A stretch of DNA of 64,000 nucleotides, taken from Niebla homalea (taxonomy: Eukaryota > Ascomycota > Lecanoromycetes > Lecanorales > Ramalinaceae). The position numbers and the translations under genes are program-made. The notes under the pieces are model-generated. The model had not been told where the DNA came from. It saw nothing but the letters and a program-made list of their open reading frames with translations, and did not search any database. Where the stretch lies: the NCBI GenBank assembly GCA_019925105.1, contig JAHGAU010000019.1, positions 1-64,000 of the forward strand, in the 5' to 3' direction. Shown here in pieces: positions 1-13,100 of this stretch. Each line of letters opens with the position of its first letter. Positions within the stretch are counted from its first letter, which is position 1.

Positions 1-2250
1 TTTATTTACCCTTTATTTACCCTTTATTTACCCTTTATATTTACTTTATATTTACTTTATATTTACTTTATATTTATATTTATTTACTTTTTATATTTAC
101 CTTTTTTATTTACCTTTATTTACCCTTTATTTACCTTTAATTAACCTCTTATTAACCTTTTATTTATTATTTATTATTTATTAAAACCTTTTATTATTTA
201 ATTTTATATTTACCATTCATTATTTAATTATTTATTTATCTTTTATTATTTTATTTATTTTTTTACTTTTTATTATTTATTTAATTTTTAACCTTTTATT
301 ATATAAATAATTATTTATTTTTTTATTACCTCTTTAAACTCTTTATTACTTAATTAATTACTTTTATTTTATGATTTTATTAATTATTTATTATTTATTA
401 TTTATTTAATCTTTTTATTATTTAATTAATTACGTTTACCTTATTATTTTATTAATTATTTACTTTTTACTATTTAATTAAATATTTACCTTTTATTATT
501 CAATTAATTTCTTACCTTATATTATTTAATTAGTTCTTTACCCTTTTTAATTTACCTTTTTATTACTTAACCTTTATTATATATTTAAATATTTTTCTTT
601 ATTTAATTATTAACTTTTTAATATTTAATTTTTATTATCTATTTAAACGTTTTATTATTTATATAAATATTTACTTCCTATTATTTAATTATTTATTTAC
701 CTTTTATTATTTTATTAATTATTTACCTTTTTTTATTTATTTATTTACCCTTTATTAATTAATTAATGATTTACCCTTTACTATTTATTTATTTATCCTT
801 TATTAATTAATTAATGATTTACCCTATATTATTTATTTATTTATCCTTTATTATTTAATTAATTATTTTCCCTTTATTGTTTAATTTTTTATTTATCCTT
901 TATTATTTGATTAACTATTTACCCTTTATTATTTTAATAAATAATTTATACTTTATTATTTAATTAATAATTTACCCTTTATTATTTAATTAATTATTTA
1001 CCCTTTATTATTATATTAACTTTTTATACTTTCTTTTTTACTTAAATATTTAAATTTCTTATTTAAGTAATTAATTACCCTTTATTATTCAATTTTATAC
1101 CTTATTATTTAATTAATTATTTACGTAATAATATTTAATTATTTAGGTAATAATATTTAATTCTTTAATTATTATTTATTATTTATTTAACCTTTTACCT
1201 TTTATTATTTAATTATTATTTTTTTTTATTTAATTAATTCTTTACCCCTTATTATTTAATTAATCTTTTATCCTTTATTATTTAACTAATTACTTTTAGT
1301 TATTTAATTAAGACTTTATCCTTTATTATTTAACTTTTAATATTTAACCTTTATTATTTATTTTAACTCTTTATTCTTTAATTAATTATTTAACTTTTAT
1401 TATTTAATTAAGTATTTTCCCTTCATTACTTAATTAATTATTTACCCTTTATTATTTATTTAATTATTTACTTTATACTATTTAATTAATTATTTATATT
1501 TTATTATTTAAGTAATTATTTACGTTTTATTATTTAATAAACTATTTATCCTTTAGTTTTTAACCTTATTTATAATTATTCTTTATTTATTTTTTATAAT
1601 CTAATTAACTTTTTCCCTTTTATACCTTTTTTTATTTTATCTTTTTTTTATTCGCCTTTTTTAATTAAACTTATTAAAGCCTTTTTAACTTTTTTCTATA
1701 TTTATCCTTTTTTTACTTATTTTATTTACTTTTACCTTTTATAATTTACTTTTTACCGTTTATTATATATTTTATATTATATATCTTTTATTGCTTAACC
1801 TTTATTATTTATTTAAATCTTTATTATTTATTTATATATTTACTTTTTAATATTTAATTAATTATTTATTCTTTATTATTTAATTAACACTTTACCCTTT
1901 ATTATTTACTTAGTGATTTACCCGTTATTATTTAAATAATAATTTATTTTTTATTATTTATTTAATACTTTATTTCTTAATTAATTACTTATACCTTTTT
2001 TTTAATTAATTAATTATTTTTTATTATTTAATTAATTTATTACCCTATATTATTTACCCTTTATAATTTAACCTTTATTACTTATTTAAACCTTTTATTA
2101 TTTATTTAATTATTTACTTACCGTTATTTAATTACTTTTTATCCTTTCTTTTTTAATTAATTATTTATACTTTATTATATATTTTTTTACCGATTATTAT
2201 TTAATCAATTATTTACCGTTTATTATTTAATTAATTGTTTACCCTTTAAT
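1..2250. repeat. AT minisatellite block 1 (TTTACCC-bearing)
   Basis: Degenerate tandem array. The clearest units (around 955-1010) are about 26 bp and combine TTTATTATT, TTAATTAAT and TTTACCC; the first 60 bases hold a shorter TTTACCC-containing 11-bp version. C occurs almost only in the CCC of the unit. No open frame of note and no gene seen. The array returns at 3056-4862 and 5641-6800, so it is one satellite field broken by inserted elements. Confidence 0.75.
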
Positions 2251-3055
2251 CCTTATTAAAGTAAGGTTTTAATAAATAAATATTTAATAATCTTATTAAT
2301 ATAAAGGGGTTTTTACCGGTTAAAGGTTATAAATAATAAGAATTAAATTAAGTATAGACTTTATTAAAAGTCTTAGTATAAAGAAGTAACGTTAACGGCC
2401 ATTTTATATTAAGATATTTAAAGAAATAATTAAATGAAAAAATTAATAAGGGAAAAGAAATAATTATTATTATTAAGTAAATAATATATTTATTAATCTA
2501 TTCCGGATTATAGTAACTCCGGTATTATTATAGCCCTTTTTTTTAACTTTCTTAATTAAATTAAAAAGTAAATAAAAAAGATTAATAATACTCCGGATAT
2601 ACCTGAAAAAACCGTAAAATAAAATTATAGGATATATAACTTAATATTATAATAGATAAGAATGAACGGATTTTTATTTTTCCGATATTATTAAAAACCG
2701 CTTATTTAAAGCTAAAAAATTAAATTATTAAATTTTAAAAAGGAATAACGGATTAAAAAATAAGATTTAACGCCGGGAAGTAAAGTTAATTAAGAATATT
2801 AAAAATCTTAAAAAGTTTTAAAATCTATAATTAAATAAGGAGTTATCGGATTTAAGTAAATAAGGGCTCGTTTTATAGGGCTTAGTTAGCTCTATAACTT
2901 TTATATATAAAGTTAATAAATTCGATAAGGTTTTACCCTACGTTTTTTAAGTTAAAGCCCGGAAGGGATTAAAAGTACCCTATTGATCTCAGCCTTATCC
3001 TTCCTTATAGTCCCGGAAAAAATATAGCCTTAATCCCTTTGAAATTAAGTATTAA
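2251..3055. repeat. Dispersed ~0.8 kb element, copy 1 (RIPed)
   Basis: Starts at a CCTTATTAAAGTA motif that also opens copy 2 at 4863. The two copies share long colinear stretches (TTTTTACCGGTTAAAGGTTAT, then a CCGGATTATA segment, then AATAACGGATT). Its last part, around 2870-2930, resembles the segments upstream of both helicase relics (about 16890-16960 and 22745-22810) and a barely mutated piece near 7690-7740. It interrupts the satellite. The tail 2940-3055 is not shared. No coding potential is visible. Identity unknown; perhaps a fragment of the helicase-bearing subtelomeric unit. Confidence 0.6.
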
Positions 3056-4862
3056 GCATTTTTATACTTATTATTATTATTAATTATATAATTTTATATT
3101 TTTTTTTTTAATTTTATTATTTACTTTTTATTATTTAATTTTCCGCTATATTCTTTCTTTAATTTACCTTTTTTTATTTAATTAACTTATTAAATTTTAT
3201 ATTTAATTTTATCCTTTAAACCTTTTTTATTTACTTTTTAATATTTAACTTTATTTATTAATATTCTTATTTTACTTTTTATTTTTTAATTAACTTTTTC
3301 TTCTTATTATTTTTTTCTTATTATTTCTTTTAATCTTTATTAAATAAACTTATTTAAACCTTTTTATTATTTATTTATATTTATCTTTTTTTATTATATT
3401 TACTTTTATTTTTTACTTTTTACTCTTTACTTTTTACTTTTTATTATATATTTTATATTATTTATTTTTTAATACTTAACCGTTATTATTTATTTAAATT
3501 TTTTTATTATTTTTTTTATATATTTATTTAAAAAGTTAATTATTTATTTATGCTTTATTATTTAATTAATTTTTTATTACTATTATTTATTATTTATTAA
3601 ATTATTTACCCTTTATTAATTAAATAATTATTTATTTTTTAATATTTATTTAAACGTTTTTTATTTAATTAATAATTTATATCTATTTATTTAATTAATT
3701 ATTTAATTTTTATTGTTTTATTAAATCTTTATTTAATAATATTAACATTTTATTTTTTAATCTTTTATTATTTATTTAAACCCTTTAATATTTACTTTTT
3801 ATTATTTAATTAATTGTTTAATTTTTATTATTTAATTTATCCTTTATCCTTTATTTTTTATTTAATTATTTATCCTTTATTATTTATTTAACTATTTACG
3901 TTTTATTATTTAATTAATTATTTACCCTTTATTATTAAAGTAATTACTTACCCTTTATTATTAAATTATATTTCTTATTATTTAATTAATTATTTACTAC
4001 CTATTATTTAACTATTTATTTACTCTTTATTATTTATTTAATTCTTTATTTAATTATTTATTCTTTAATTATTATTATTTTTTTCTATAATTTATTTTTC
4101 TTTTATAATTTATTTTTTTATCCTTTATATTTAATTAACTTTTTACTTTTTATTATTTATTTAATTACTTTTTATTATTTTCTTAACTATTTACTTTCTG
4201 CTTTATTATTTAATTATTTATTTAACTTTTATTATTTAATTAATTACTTACCTTTTATTATTTAATTAAGTTTTTACTTTTTATAATTTAACTGATTATT
4301 TACCCTTTATAATTTAATTAACTATTTATATTTTATTATTTAATTAATTATTTACTTATTATTATTTAAGTAATTACTTACTTTTATTATTTAAGTTTAT
4401 CCCTTATTATTTATTTAATTAATTATTATTTTTTATTTAATTAATTATTAACCCTTTTTTACTTTATTTAATTCTTTACCTTTTATTATTTAATTATTAT
4501 TTTCTGTTTTTTTTTTATTTTAATTTTTTCCTTTTCTTTATTTAATTAATTATTTATAGTTTATTATTTAAATAATTACCCTTTATTATTTTAAGTTATT
4601 CTTTACTTTATATTAATTATATTTGATTATTTAACGTTTATTATTTATTTAATTATTTACCTTTATTAATTAATTATTTATTTACCTTTTATTAATTATT
4701 TTATTTACCCTTTATTATTCAATTAATTATTTACCGTTTATTATTTAGTTTATTATTTACCCTTTATAATTTAATTAATTATTTACCCTTTATTATTTAA
4801 TCACTTATTTACCCTTTTTAATTTTATTAAGTATTTACCCTTTATTATTTACCCTTTATCAT
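3056..4862. repeat. AT minisatellite block 2
   Basis: Same TTTACCC/TTAATTAAT degenerate tandem array as at the left end of the window, lying between the two copies of the dispersed element. No gene or other signal seen. Confidence 0.7.
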
Positions 4863-5640
4863 CCTTATTAAAGTAGGGCCTTAATAGTTAAATAATTAAT
4901 AATCTTCTTAATATAAAAAGGTTTTTACCGGTTAAAGGTTATAAATAATAAGGGTTAAATTAAGTAAAGATTTTATTAAAAGTCTTAATATAAAAGGCGA
5001 TATTAATAACTATCCTATATTAAGATATTTAAGTAATTAATTAAATAAAAAATTAATAAGGGAAAAGAAATAATTATTATTATTAAGTTAATAATAACTT
5101 TATTAATATATCCCGGATTATAATAATTCCGGTATTATTATAATTATTATTTTTTATATTATTTTTTAAATTAAAATATAAATAAAAAGGATTAATAATA
5201 CTCCGGATATACTTAAAAAAACCGTAAAATTAAAACTATTAAATATATAGCTTAATATTATAATAAATAATAATAAACGGATTTTTATTTTTTTAATATC
5301 GTTAAAAAGCTTTTAACTTAAGCTATAAAGTTAAATTATTAAATTTTATAAAGGAATAACGGATTAAAAAGTAAGCTTTAATATTAAGAAGCGAACTTAA
5401 ACTTAAATTTTTAAAATTCTAAAACGTAATAAAATTAATAAGTAAATTATCCGTTAACCGTTTAAAGCTAAATAAGGCTTATTTTAAAGTCTATATTAAA
5501 ATTTATACCTTTTATATAGAAAATTAAGGATTCTATAAAAAAAACCCCCTTTAATAAATCACTTAAAAAAATAATTTATTAAAAAATTTAACGGTATATC
5601 GCGGAATTCCCCCCGGGTAAGGAAATAATTTATTAAAGGG
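4863..5640. repeat. Dispersed ~0.8 kb element, copy 2 (RIPed)
   Basis: Colinear with the copy at 2251. It also reaches the terminal motif GCGGAATTCCCCCCGG (about 5600), which recurs near 17022 and near 22872 at the outer end of the two helicase units. This ties the element to the region upstream of the helicase relics. Transitions of the RIP type separate the copies. Confidence 0.6.
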
Positions 5641-6800
5641 TTAAGTAAATAATAATTAAATAGTAGTTTAATTAATTATTTATATCTTATTATTTACTTA
5701 ATTCTTTATTTTTAATTATTTAATTAATATCCCCTTTTTTAATTTTAATTACTTTTTAACCCTTTATTATTTAATTAACCGTTTATTCTTTATTATTTAT
5801 TAAATATTTTTTATTATTTTATTAATTTTTTACTTTTTATTATTCAACTTTTATTATTTAACTTTTATTATTTATTTAAATTTTTTATTATATATTTAAA
5901 TATTTACTTTTTATTATTTAATTAAATATTTATTTTTTATTATTTATATATTTATATTTTATTTTTTAATTAACTCTTAATCCTTTTTTATTAAATTAAT
6001 TAATTATTTTTTCTTATTTTATTATTTATTTACTTAATATTATTTATTTAATTTTTAATTATTTTTTAATTATTTTATTATTAATTATTTACCCTTTATT
6101 ATTTAATTAATTAATTAATTAACTTTTATTATTTAATTAAATATTTTATATTTATTATTTATCTTATTATTTACTTTTTATTATTTAAATAATTATTTAT
6201 CCTTTATTTTTATTTAACTTTTTATTATTTATTTAAATATATATTCTTTTTTATTTAATTACTTATTAACCCTTTATTATTTAATTTAATAATTACTTTT
6301 TATTATTTATTTATTAACCTTTTATTACTTAATTAATTTTTTACCTTATATTATTTAAATAACCATTTACTTTTTATTGCTTAATTAATTTATTTCCTAT
6401 TTATAATTTAATTAATTATTAACTTTTTATTAATTTATTAATTATTTACCTTTTATTATTTAATTTATTTATTATTTATTTTTTATTATTTAATTTATTG
6501 TTTTCCTTTATTATTATAGTTATTATTTTCCCTTTATTATTATAGCTATTATTTACCCTTTATTATTTAAGTTATTATTTATTTTTATTATTTAATTTTA
6601 TTTTTTATTATTTAATTAATTATTTATTATATATTATTTAATTAATTATTAACCCTTTAATATTTAATTAATTATTTTCCCTTAATTTTTTATTTAATTA
6701 TTTACTTTTTATTATTTAATTATTATTTCCTTTTTTTAATTAATTCTTTTTTTCTTTTTATTTAATTAATTATTTACTTTTTAATTAATCTTTAATTTTT
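5641..6800. repeat. AT minisatellite block 3
   Basis: Third block of the TTTACCC / TTAATTAAT array, ending where a G-bearing repeat starts. No gene seen. Confidence 0.7.
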
Positions 6801-6930
6801 AATTAAATAATTTAATAAAAAGCTTAATAAAGGGCTTAATTTAGGGCTTAAAAAAGGGCTTAATAAAAGGCTTAATAAAGGTCTTATTAAGGGTAAAGTA
6901 AGGGTGCAGGTAAAGGGCTTTACTCAGCTC
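6801..6930. repeat. Short AAAGGGCTTAATA-type tandem repeat
   Basis: About eight imperfect units of roughly 12-14 bp built on GGGCTTAATAAA, e.g. 6818-6890. It leads directly into the G-rich minisatellite, and the TAAGGG/GTAAAGG wording suggests that both arose from related units. Confidence 0.65.
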
Positions 6931-6973
6931 TCGGAATCTCCATGTAAATCACGGTGTTTTTGGGCCTGTTACG

Positions 6974-7645
6974 GTGGGGGCACCCGGTGAAGTGCTTGCT
7001 GAGAGGCCTGGTAAAGGGCCTGGTAAAGGGCTTAGTAAAGGGTTTGCTGGGGGTGCAGGTGCGGGTGTAAGTAAGGGTGGTGGTGAGGGTAGTGGTGCAC
7101 TTGCAGGTAAGGGTAGTGGTGCACTTGCAGGTGAGGGTGTATGTGAGGGTGGTGGTAAGGGTGGTGGTAAGGGTGGTAGTGAGGGTGGTGGTGCACTTGC
7201 AGGTAAGGGTGCAAGTGAGGGTGGTGGTGAGGGTAGTGGTGTACTTGCAGGTGAGGGTGCAGGTAAGGGTGCAGGTAAGGGTGTAGGTGAGGGTGTAGGT
7301 GAGGGTTCAAATGAGGGTGGTGGTGAGGGTGGTGGTGAGGGTGGTGGTGAGGGTGCAGGTGAGGGTGGTGGTGAGGGTGTAAGTGAGGGTGGTGGTGAGG
7401 GTAGTAGTGCACTTGCAGGTGCACTTATAGGTGAGGGTGCAAGTAAGGGTGCAGGTGAGGGTGGTGGTAAGGGTAGTGGTACACTTGCAGGTGAGGGTGC
7501 AGGTAAGGGTGCAGGTAAGGGTGCAGGTGAGGGTGCAGGTGAGGGTGCAGGTGAGGGTGCAGGTAAGGGTGCAGGTGAAGGTGGTGGTAAGGGTGGTGGT
7601 AAGGCTGCAGGTGAGGGTGGATCACCTTTAATGGTAAAATCTTAA
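6974..7645 (+). repeat. G-rich hexamer-based minisatellite, un-RIPed
   Basis: About 600 bp of 6/12/18-bp units built from GGTGAG, GGTGGT, GGTGCA and GGTAAG. The plus strand is G-rich with many GGG runs; CpA and TpG are abundant, in sharp contrast to the flanks. All plus frames stay open because the unit is a multiple of three and has no stop. One 223-residue frame reads as Gly/Glu/Ala/Lys repeats (EGGGEGAGKG-like), and the minus strand is open too (His/Pro-rich). Openness on both strands indicates that it follows from the repeat unit, so I call a repeat and not a gene; a real Gly-rich protein cannot be excluded. Confidence 0.85.
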
Positions 7646-7679
7646 TCCTTTTATTTCTCAACAACCACCCTATAAAATT

Positions 7680-7895
7680 TTATCAACAGAGGCTTGTTTA
7701 AATGCGCTTACTTCACTCTACAACTCTTATATATAAAGTTAATGGATTACGTAAATAACTCTAAAGATACACTAAGATGAAGTATCCGTACTTCACATGA
7801 AGTTCAGATCCAAGACTTGGCAGATGACTCACTCTATACAGCCTCTCCTATTGGTCAGCTATCCGTACTTCACATGAAGTCCAGACATTAATAGT
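7680..7895. repeat. Un-RIPed segment with direct repeats and a stem-loop
   Basis: Base composition is normal here. 7690-7740 matches the end of the dispersed/helicase-upstream element (shared TTATATATAAAGTTAATGGAT-like end). A 25-bp sequence starting TATCCGTACTTCACATGAAG is present twice, at about 7783 and 7860, separated by about 77 bp. The first copy also forms a perfect 7-bp inverted repeat, TGAAGTA-TCCG-TACTTCA, at 7778-7795. No ORF. Possibly the terminus of a mobile element or a satellite remnant. Confidence 0.6.
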
Positions 7896-8720
7896 GTTAG
7901 CTTATAATACCTTTATAACCTTATTATAATAACCTTTATAACGTATTTATAACTTTATTATAATACCTTTTATAACGCGCTTATAATTACTTTATAACTT
8001 TATTATAATACCCTTTATAATTCCCTTATAAACCCCTTTTTAACCCTTTTATTTATCCTTTATAACTCCTTTATAATCCTTTTATTAATATCTTTATTTA
8101 TTTCTTATAACCTCCTTTAAATACCTTTTTAACCCCCTTATAATCCCCTTATAATCCCCTTATAACTCTCCTTATAAACCCTTTATAAAACCCCTTATAA
8201 ACCCCTTATAATACCTTTTATAAACCCTTAATAATTCCTTTTAATAACCCCTTATAACTCCGCTTATAAACCCCTTATAAAACCCTTAATAAACCCTTTA
8301 TAATACCCTTAATAAACCCCCTATAAACCGCTTATAACCCCCCTTATAAACCCCTTATAACCTCCCCTATAAACGCTTTATACCCCCCATAAACCCCTTA
8401 TAACCCCTATAAATACCTTATAACCCCCTATAAACCCCTTATAACTCCCCTTATAAACGCCCTATAATACCCCTTATTAACCCCTTAAAACCCCCCTATA
8501 AACCCCCTATAATACCCCTTATAAACCCTTAATAATTCCCCTTAATAACCCCTTATAACTCCCCTTATAAATCCTTTATAATAACCCTTATAAACCCCTT
8601 ATAATAACCTTTATAAACCCCTTAAACCCCCTATAATTCATTATAACCCCCTATAATTCATTATAACCCCTTATAATACCCCTTATAATTACCTTATAAT
8701 TCTTTATATAACCCTTATAT
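7896..8720. repeat. CCCCTTATAA-type minisatellite
   Basis: Several dozen imperfect units of about 11-13 bp made of ACCCCTTATAA or CCCCCTATAA. The C runs are followed by T, never A, so the tract has almost no RIP target. No gene. Confidence 0.85.
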
Positions 8721-8731
8721 CCTGCTTAAAT

Positions 8732-8750
8732 ATTAGGGTTTAACCCTAAT
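8732..8750. other. Inverted telomere-like repeat
   Basis: ATTAGGGTTTAACCCTAAT has perfect 9-base arms around a single T, i.e. one TTAGGG and one CCCTAA head to head. It is only one repeat on each side, so chance is possible. It sits at the end of the CCCCTTATAA array. Confidence 0.4.
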
Positions 8751-8869
8751 AACCCGCTTTTAAATTACTACTTTAATTTACGACTAAGGTAAAAATATAT
8801 AATACGTATTATTACGAATAAAAAACCTAGAAAAATAATATAAAAAACATAAGTTATCTTAAATTTTTT

Positions 8870-9115
8870 ATTTAAATTAATTTATTAAATTATTCACTTT
8901 ATTTAAATTAATTTATTTATTTAATTCACTTCTTATTTTATTTATTTATTTATTTATTTTTTTTATTCATTTATTTATTTCATTTATTTATTTATTTTAT
9001 TTATTTATTTAATTTATTTATTTTTTTTATTTATTTAATTTATTTATTTAATTTATTTATTTAATTTATTTATTTAATTTATCTACCTATTTACTTATTT
9101 ATTTATCTGCTTATT
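8870..9115. repeat. TTTA/TTTAA microsatellite tract
   Basis: Runs of TTTATTTATTTAATTTATT. Adjacent 9116-9350 is a short stretch with normal CpA/TpG (GCGGCAGCGG near 9185) in which I see no gene. Confidence 0.8.
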
Positions 9116-9350
9116 AAGCCGTCTACCACCCTTGAAACCTACCGCTCGTTCATAGTTTATCTTTTACCAGCCAAAACCCCTTGCGGCAGCGGTTTTCTCT
9201 ATGATTAGTAGTGCTTTACCCCTTTTTTTATTTTAATATAAAAACCCTTTATAATTAACTTTTACCCTGGATTATTTACCCTGTAAAAATAAATCAAGCT
9301 TAATACCCTTAATTCATTTGGGGTATTAACTACACGGTGAATTCAGTAAT

Positions 9351-10080
9351 ACTTTATTACTTTATTATTTTATTATTTTATTATTTTATTATTTTATTAT
9401 TTTATTATTTTAGTATTTTATTATTTTATTATTTTATTATTTTATTATTTTATTATTTTATTATTTTATTACTTTATTACTTTATTACTTTATTTATTTA
9501 ATAATCAATTTATTTTTTACTTTATTTTTTACTTTATTTATTACTTTTTTATTAATTTGTTTCTTAGTTTATTTCTTAATTCATTAATCTATTTATTTTT
9601 TCATTATTTTATTTATTAATCCATTTTTTAATTATTTTATTTATTAATCTATTTTTTAATTATTTTATTTATTAATCTATTTCTTAATTAATTTATTTCT
9701 TAATTGATTTATTTATTTATGTATTTCTTAATCAATCTTCTCATTTATTTATTTAATCATTTATTTATTTTCTTATTTATTCATAAAGGGTATTTTCGTG
9801 ATAAATTATTTATCCTTAGCCTTTTATAATAAGAGATTTTATTTGATTATATATTTATTTACCTGTTTATTAATTAATTAATTATTTATTTATCTATTTA
9901 TTTATCCGTTTTATAACCTACTTATTTTTTCCTTTACTTATTCCTTTCTTTATTCATTTATTTATTTATTTGATGTATTTAACCCATTATTTATTTATCG
10001 TTATTTCCTTTTTTCCTTTTTTTTTATCTAGCTTTAAATTCCTTATTTATTTATTTATTAATATTAACCCTTTTAATATA
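9351..10080. repeat. TTATTTTA microsatellite and degenerate TTTA tract
   Basis: 9358-9490 is a nearly perfect TATTTTAT octamer array (about 16 units). It decays into mixed TTTATT/CTTAAT repeats to about 10080. Nothing else is seen before the helicase relic. Confidence 0.8.
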
Positions 10081-10189
10081 ACCATTAATAAATAATAAAA
10101 GAACTTGTTTTTTCTTTTAATCTGAACTCGAATATTCTATTATAAAGGTTTTTTTTATTTTAAAAGGTATAAGGTAAATATTTAAAAGC

Positions 10190-13100
10190 TTTTCTTAAAA
10201 AGATATCCATAAATTATCTATCTATTTATCTTTAAATTGAACTAAGGTAAAATTATACAATAACATCTCAATAAACCCGTTAATCTCCGTATTTCCATAA
10301 CTCCTTTTTGACCGTCCATAAGTCAAAATATCCTTTAACTCCACTTTATCCTTGGTAAATGGGTATTGGATATTTTCCCAATATTATTTTATCGATAATT
10401 AAAAAATCAGCTGGTCCTTTATATAATAAAAATAGGTAAAAAGGGTTTCGAAGACCAGGCTTTATCGATATAAATAGGATTTTTTTCTAGTAGGTCTATA
10501 ATCCTTATCCATAGGTAAAGGCTTAAACCGGGTATAAAAATCCTGAGGTAAAAGACATTTAAAATATCCCGAGTATTTATCTATATTTTAATAATAGAGT
10601 CTGTTAATCTAAGTCCTTATAAAAAGACGTATATCGTGGATATTATGATTTTAATATTTATCGAAAGAGTATTATAATAATACCGGTATATCCGAATTCA
10701 TATATATTTTATAGTTAATATAGTTTTTGGACTAGTACTGTAAAGTCGATTTTAGGTTATCCAGATTTATTTCGTTTTTCCGGTTTTCCAGTAAATATCG
10801 ATCTTTTAATCCTAAATCATAAGATTCCTGTAATTCGAAATCTATAAAATCGATATTTATAGGTCCGGTAAGGTCCGTAAATAAATCCTCTTCGATTTCG
10901 GTATTAAGTTTTTCCTTTTGGATAAACCCAGAGCAAAAATCATATTTTTCCTCGTTTTTTTCACATTTTTTCCGGTTTATAAAGCCGTTTATAACCGAGT
11001 CCAGTATAATCCGTCGATATTTATCGTTTTCGACGTAATCCTTTATATCCGGATCTTCGGGCCGAGATAACCGAGGGCTATAAAGGATTATAGTTTCACT
11101 TTTTTCCCCTTATCGGCCGGCTCGTTTACTTTCTTGACTATAAGCCTTTAAATCCCTTAATAAACCGACATAAATAGTAACCCGTATATCCGGTAAATCC
11201 AGTCCCATAGATAAAGCCGAAGTAATCATTAAAATAAAGGCTTTTTTATTACGGAAATTATCGAGTATTTAGCGTTTTTGATTTATAGTCCCGATTTTTA
11301 CGTGATATTTAAGTATATCTAAGACTTTACTGACTTGATCCGTAAGGTGAATTGTCCCATAAAAGATAAGGATTTAACCACTTGGATAAAGCCTTTTTTT
11401 CAAATTTATTAAAAGTGGTAAACTATCCCTTAAATCATTTATTATAGCGTATTCTTAAATTAAATATTGAATATTTGGCCTTATAGTCGGTTCCCGTAAT
11501 AAAAGTATATTGGATATATTAATACCGGCTAGTTAAAACTAGGTATTTTCGTTTTTTGGTGGTAAAGAAGCCATTAAATAAACGAATTATATTTTATATT
11601 TAATTAAGGACTTTAATTCCTTAATTTTCGGCTGAAAATCCTTGGTAATATTTAATAAAATGTAAGTTTTATTAATAATAATACGGTTTAAACGGCCTTA
11701 TCATTTTGATCGATTTAAAAATTAATTAAAAGGTTCGGTAACGGCTGTTTCCGGGGTGACTAGTATAATATTAGCCCAATCTTTAGGGCTTTTTAAGGTT
11801 TACTTTAGATATTTAAGGCCTTAATTTTGAGCCTTAAGTAATATTTCCTCCCTTAAAGATATAAAGGGTAATATTATTATGATAAGTTTATTTAGGCCGG
11901 TAATAAGGGTAAAAACTATAAAAAAAGCACTTTTTCCGCGTTTAATATTAAATATAATAATAATTAAACTTTTTCCGGATAGAATTACCGTTAATCCGGT
12001 TTTTTATAAACCCTAAAACTCCAGATTTTAACCGTATAATTGTTAAAAGGCCGGTAAAATTTAAGTAAATTAAAATCTTTAATATTTTTCTTTATAAATT
12101 TCTTTGGTAAAATTTATAAATAACTTAGATTTCTAGTTTAATTTTTCCGGTATAAGTAAAATACTTAAGAATTAAAGGAATTAAAAAAGCTAAATAAATA
12201 AAATTATGAATTTTTCCTATTAAGTATATATTTAACCCGGTATTTCGTCCAATAATTAAGAGTATATATTATTAATAATATTATTAGTATAAGCGGCTTA
12301 TAAATTAATAATTTTATTTTTTTCATTATTATCATTTGGATTAATAACGTTTTTTTAGTTTTTATTAATGAATTTACCGTAATAACGTTGAAAAATAGTA
12401 ATAATAATATGCTGTTAAGTTAAGGTTTTAATATTTATTCCTACCCGGGACCGGAATTCCTTAAATAAAGCCGTATTGAAAGAATTAGACGTCCAGGTAT
12501 TATAACGGTAAAAAATATCTTGAAATTCCTATTAATTTAAATCCTTTTTTGAATTTCGTCCGAGTTACTATTAATTACCGTTTAACGTCTTAATCGTTTT
12601 TATTATTTTTTTGATTTTTCGGTTTTTTTAAGGTTTTTAATAGAGTAAATCCGTTTAAATTAAAGGTAAAAGGTAATATTTAATTTTTTTAAATATAAAT
12701 TCAATAAATTCGTTTTTAAAGGAATATAAAGTTAAAGGTAATAAATAAATAAAACCGATAATTTATAAGGTATAAACCGGTTTATAATTTTAATTAATTT
12801 AATAATAATAAAGCCTTTATAATATAAAGTAATAAATATAAATAAGCCGTTTTAAATAAAGATATTTCATTTAAAATTTAGTTAATTTTAATATTAAATT
12901 AATTGGATTTTAAGGCTTTAAGCTAAATTATTTTAAATAAGTTATAATAAAATTATTAGTTTTTCTTTAAATTTCCGGTTTTCTTTAAATAAATAATAAA
13001 CTTTATCCAATTTCCACTAAGTATCGTTATTTTTAAATTTAAAAAAACGGATTTATAAGGCTGGTATTTAATAGATTTTTTTATAAAGCCAAAAATCACC

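Noticed and set aside
1..60. Possible true telomere at the left end of the window
   Set aside because: The TTTACCC-bearing units are longer and irregular (11 to 26 bp), not a uniform TTAGGG or CCCTAA array, and the window edge is arbitrary.
6974..7645. A 223-residue Gly/Glu/Ala/Lys repeat protein
   Set aside because: The repeat unit is a multiple of three without stops, so several frames on both strands are open; the sequence gives no independent sign of a gene such as introns or a unique N- or C-terminal domain.
9358..9490. Possible CRISPR-like array of regular repeats
   Set aside because: It is an uninterrupted octamer microsatellite without spacers, in a eukaryotic sequence.
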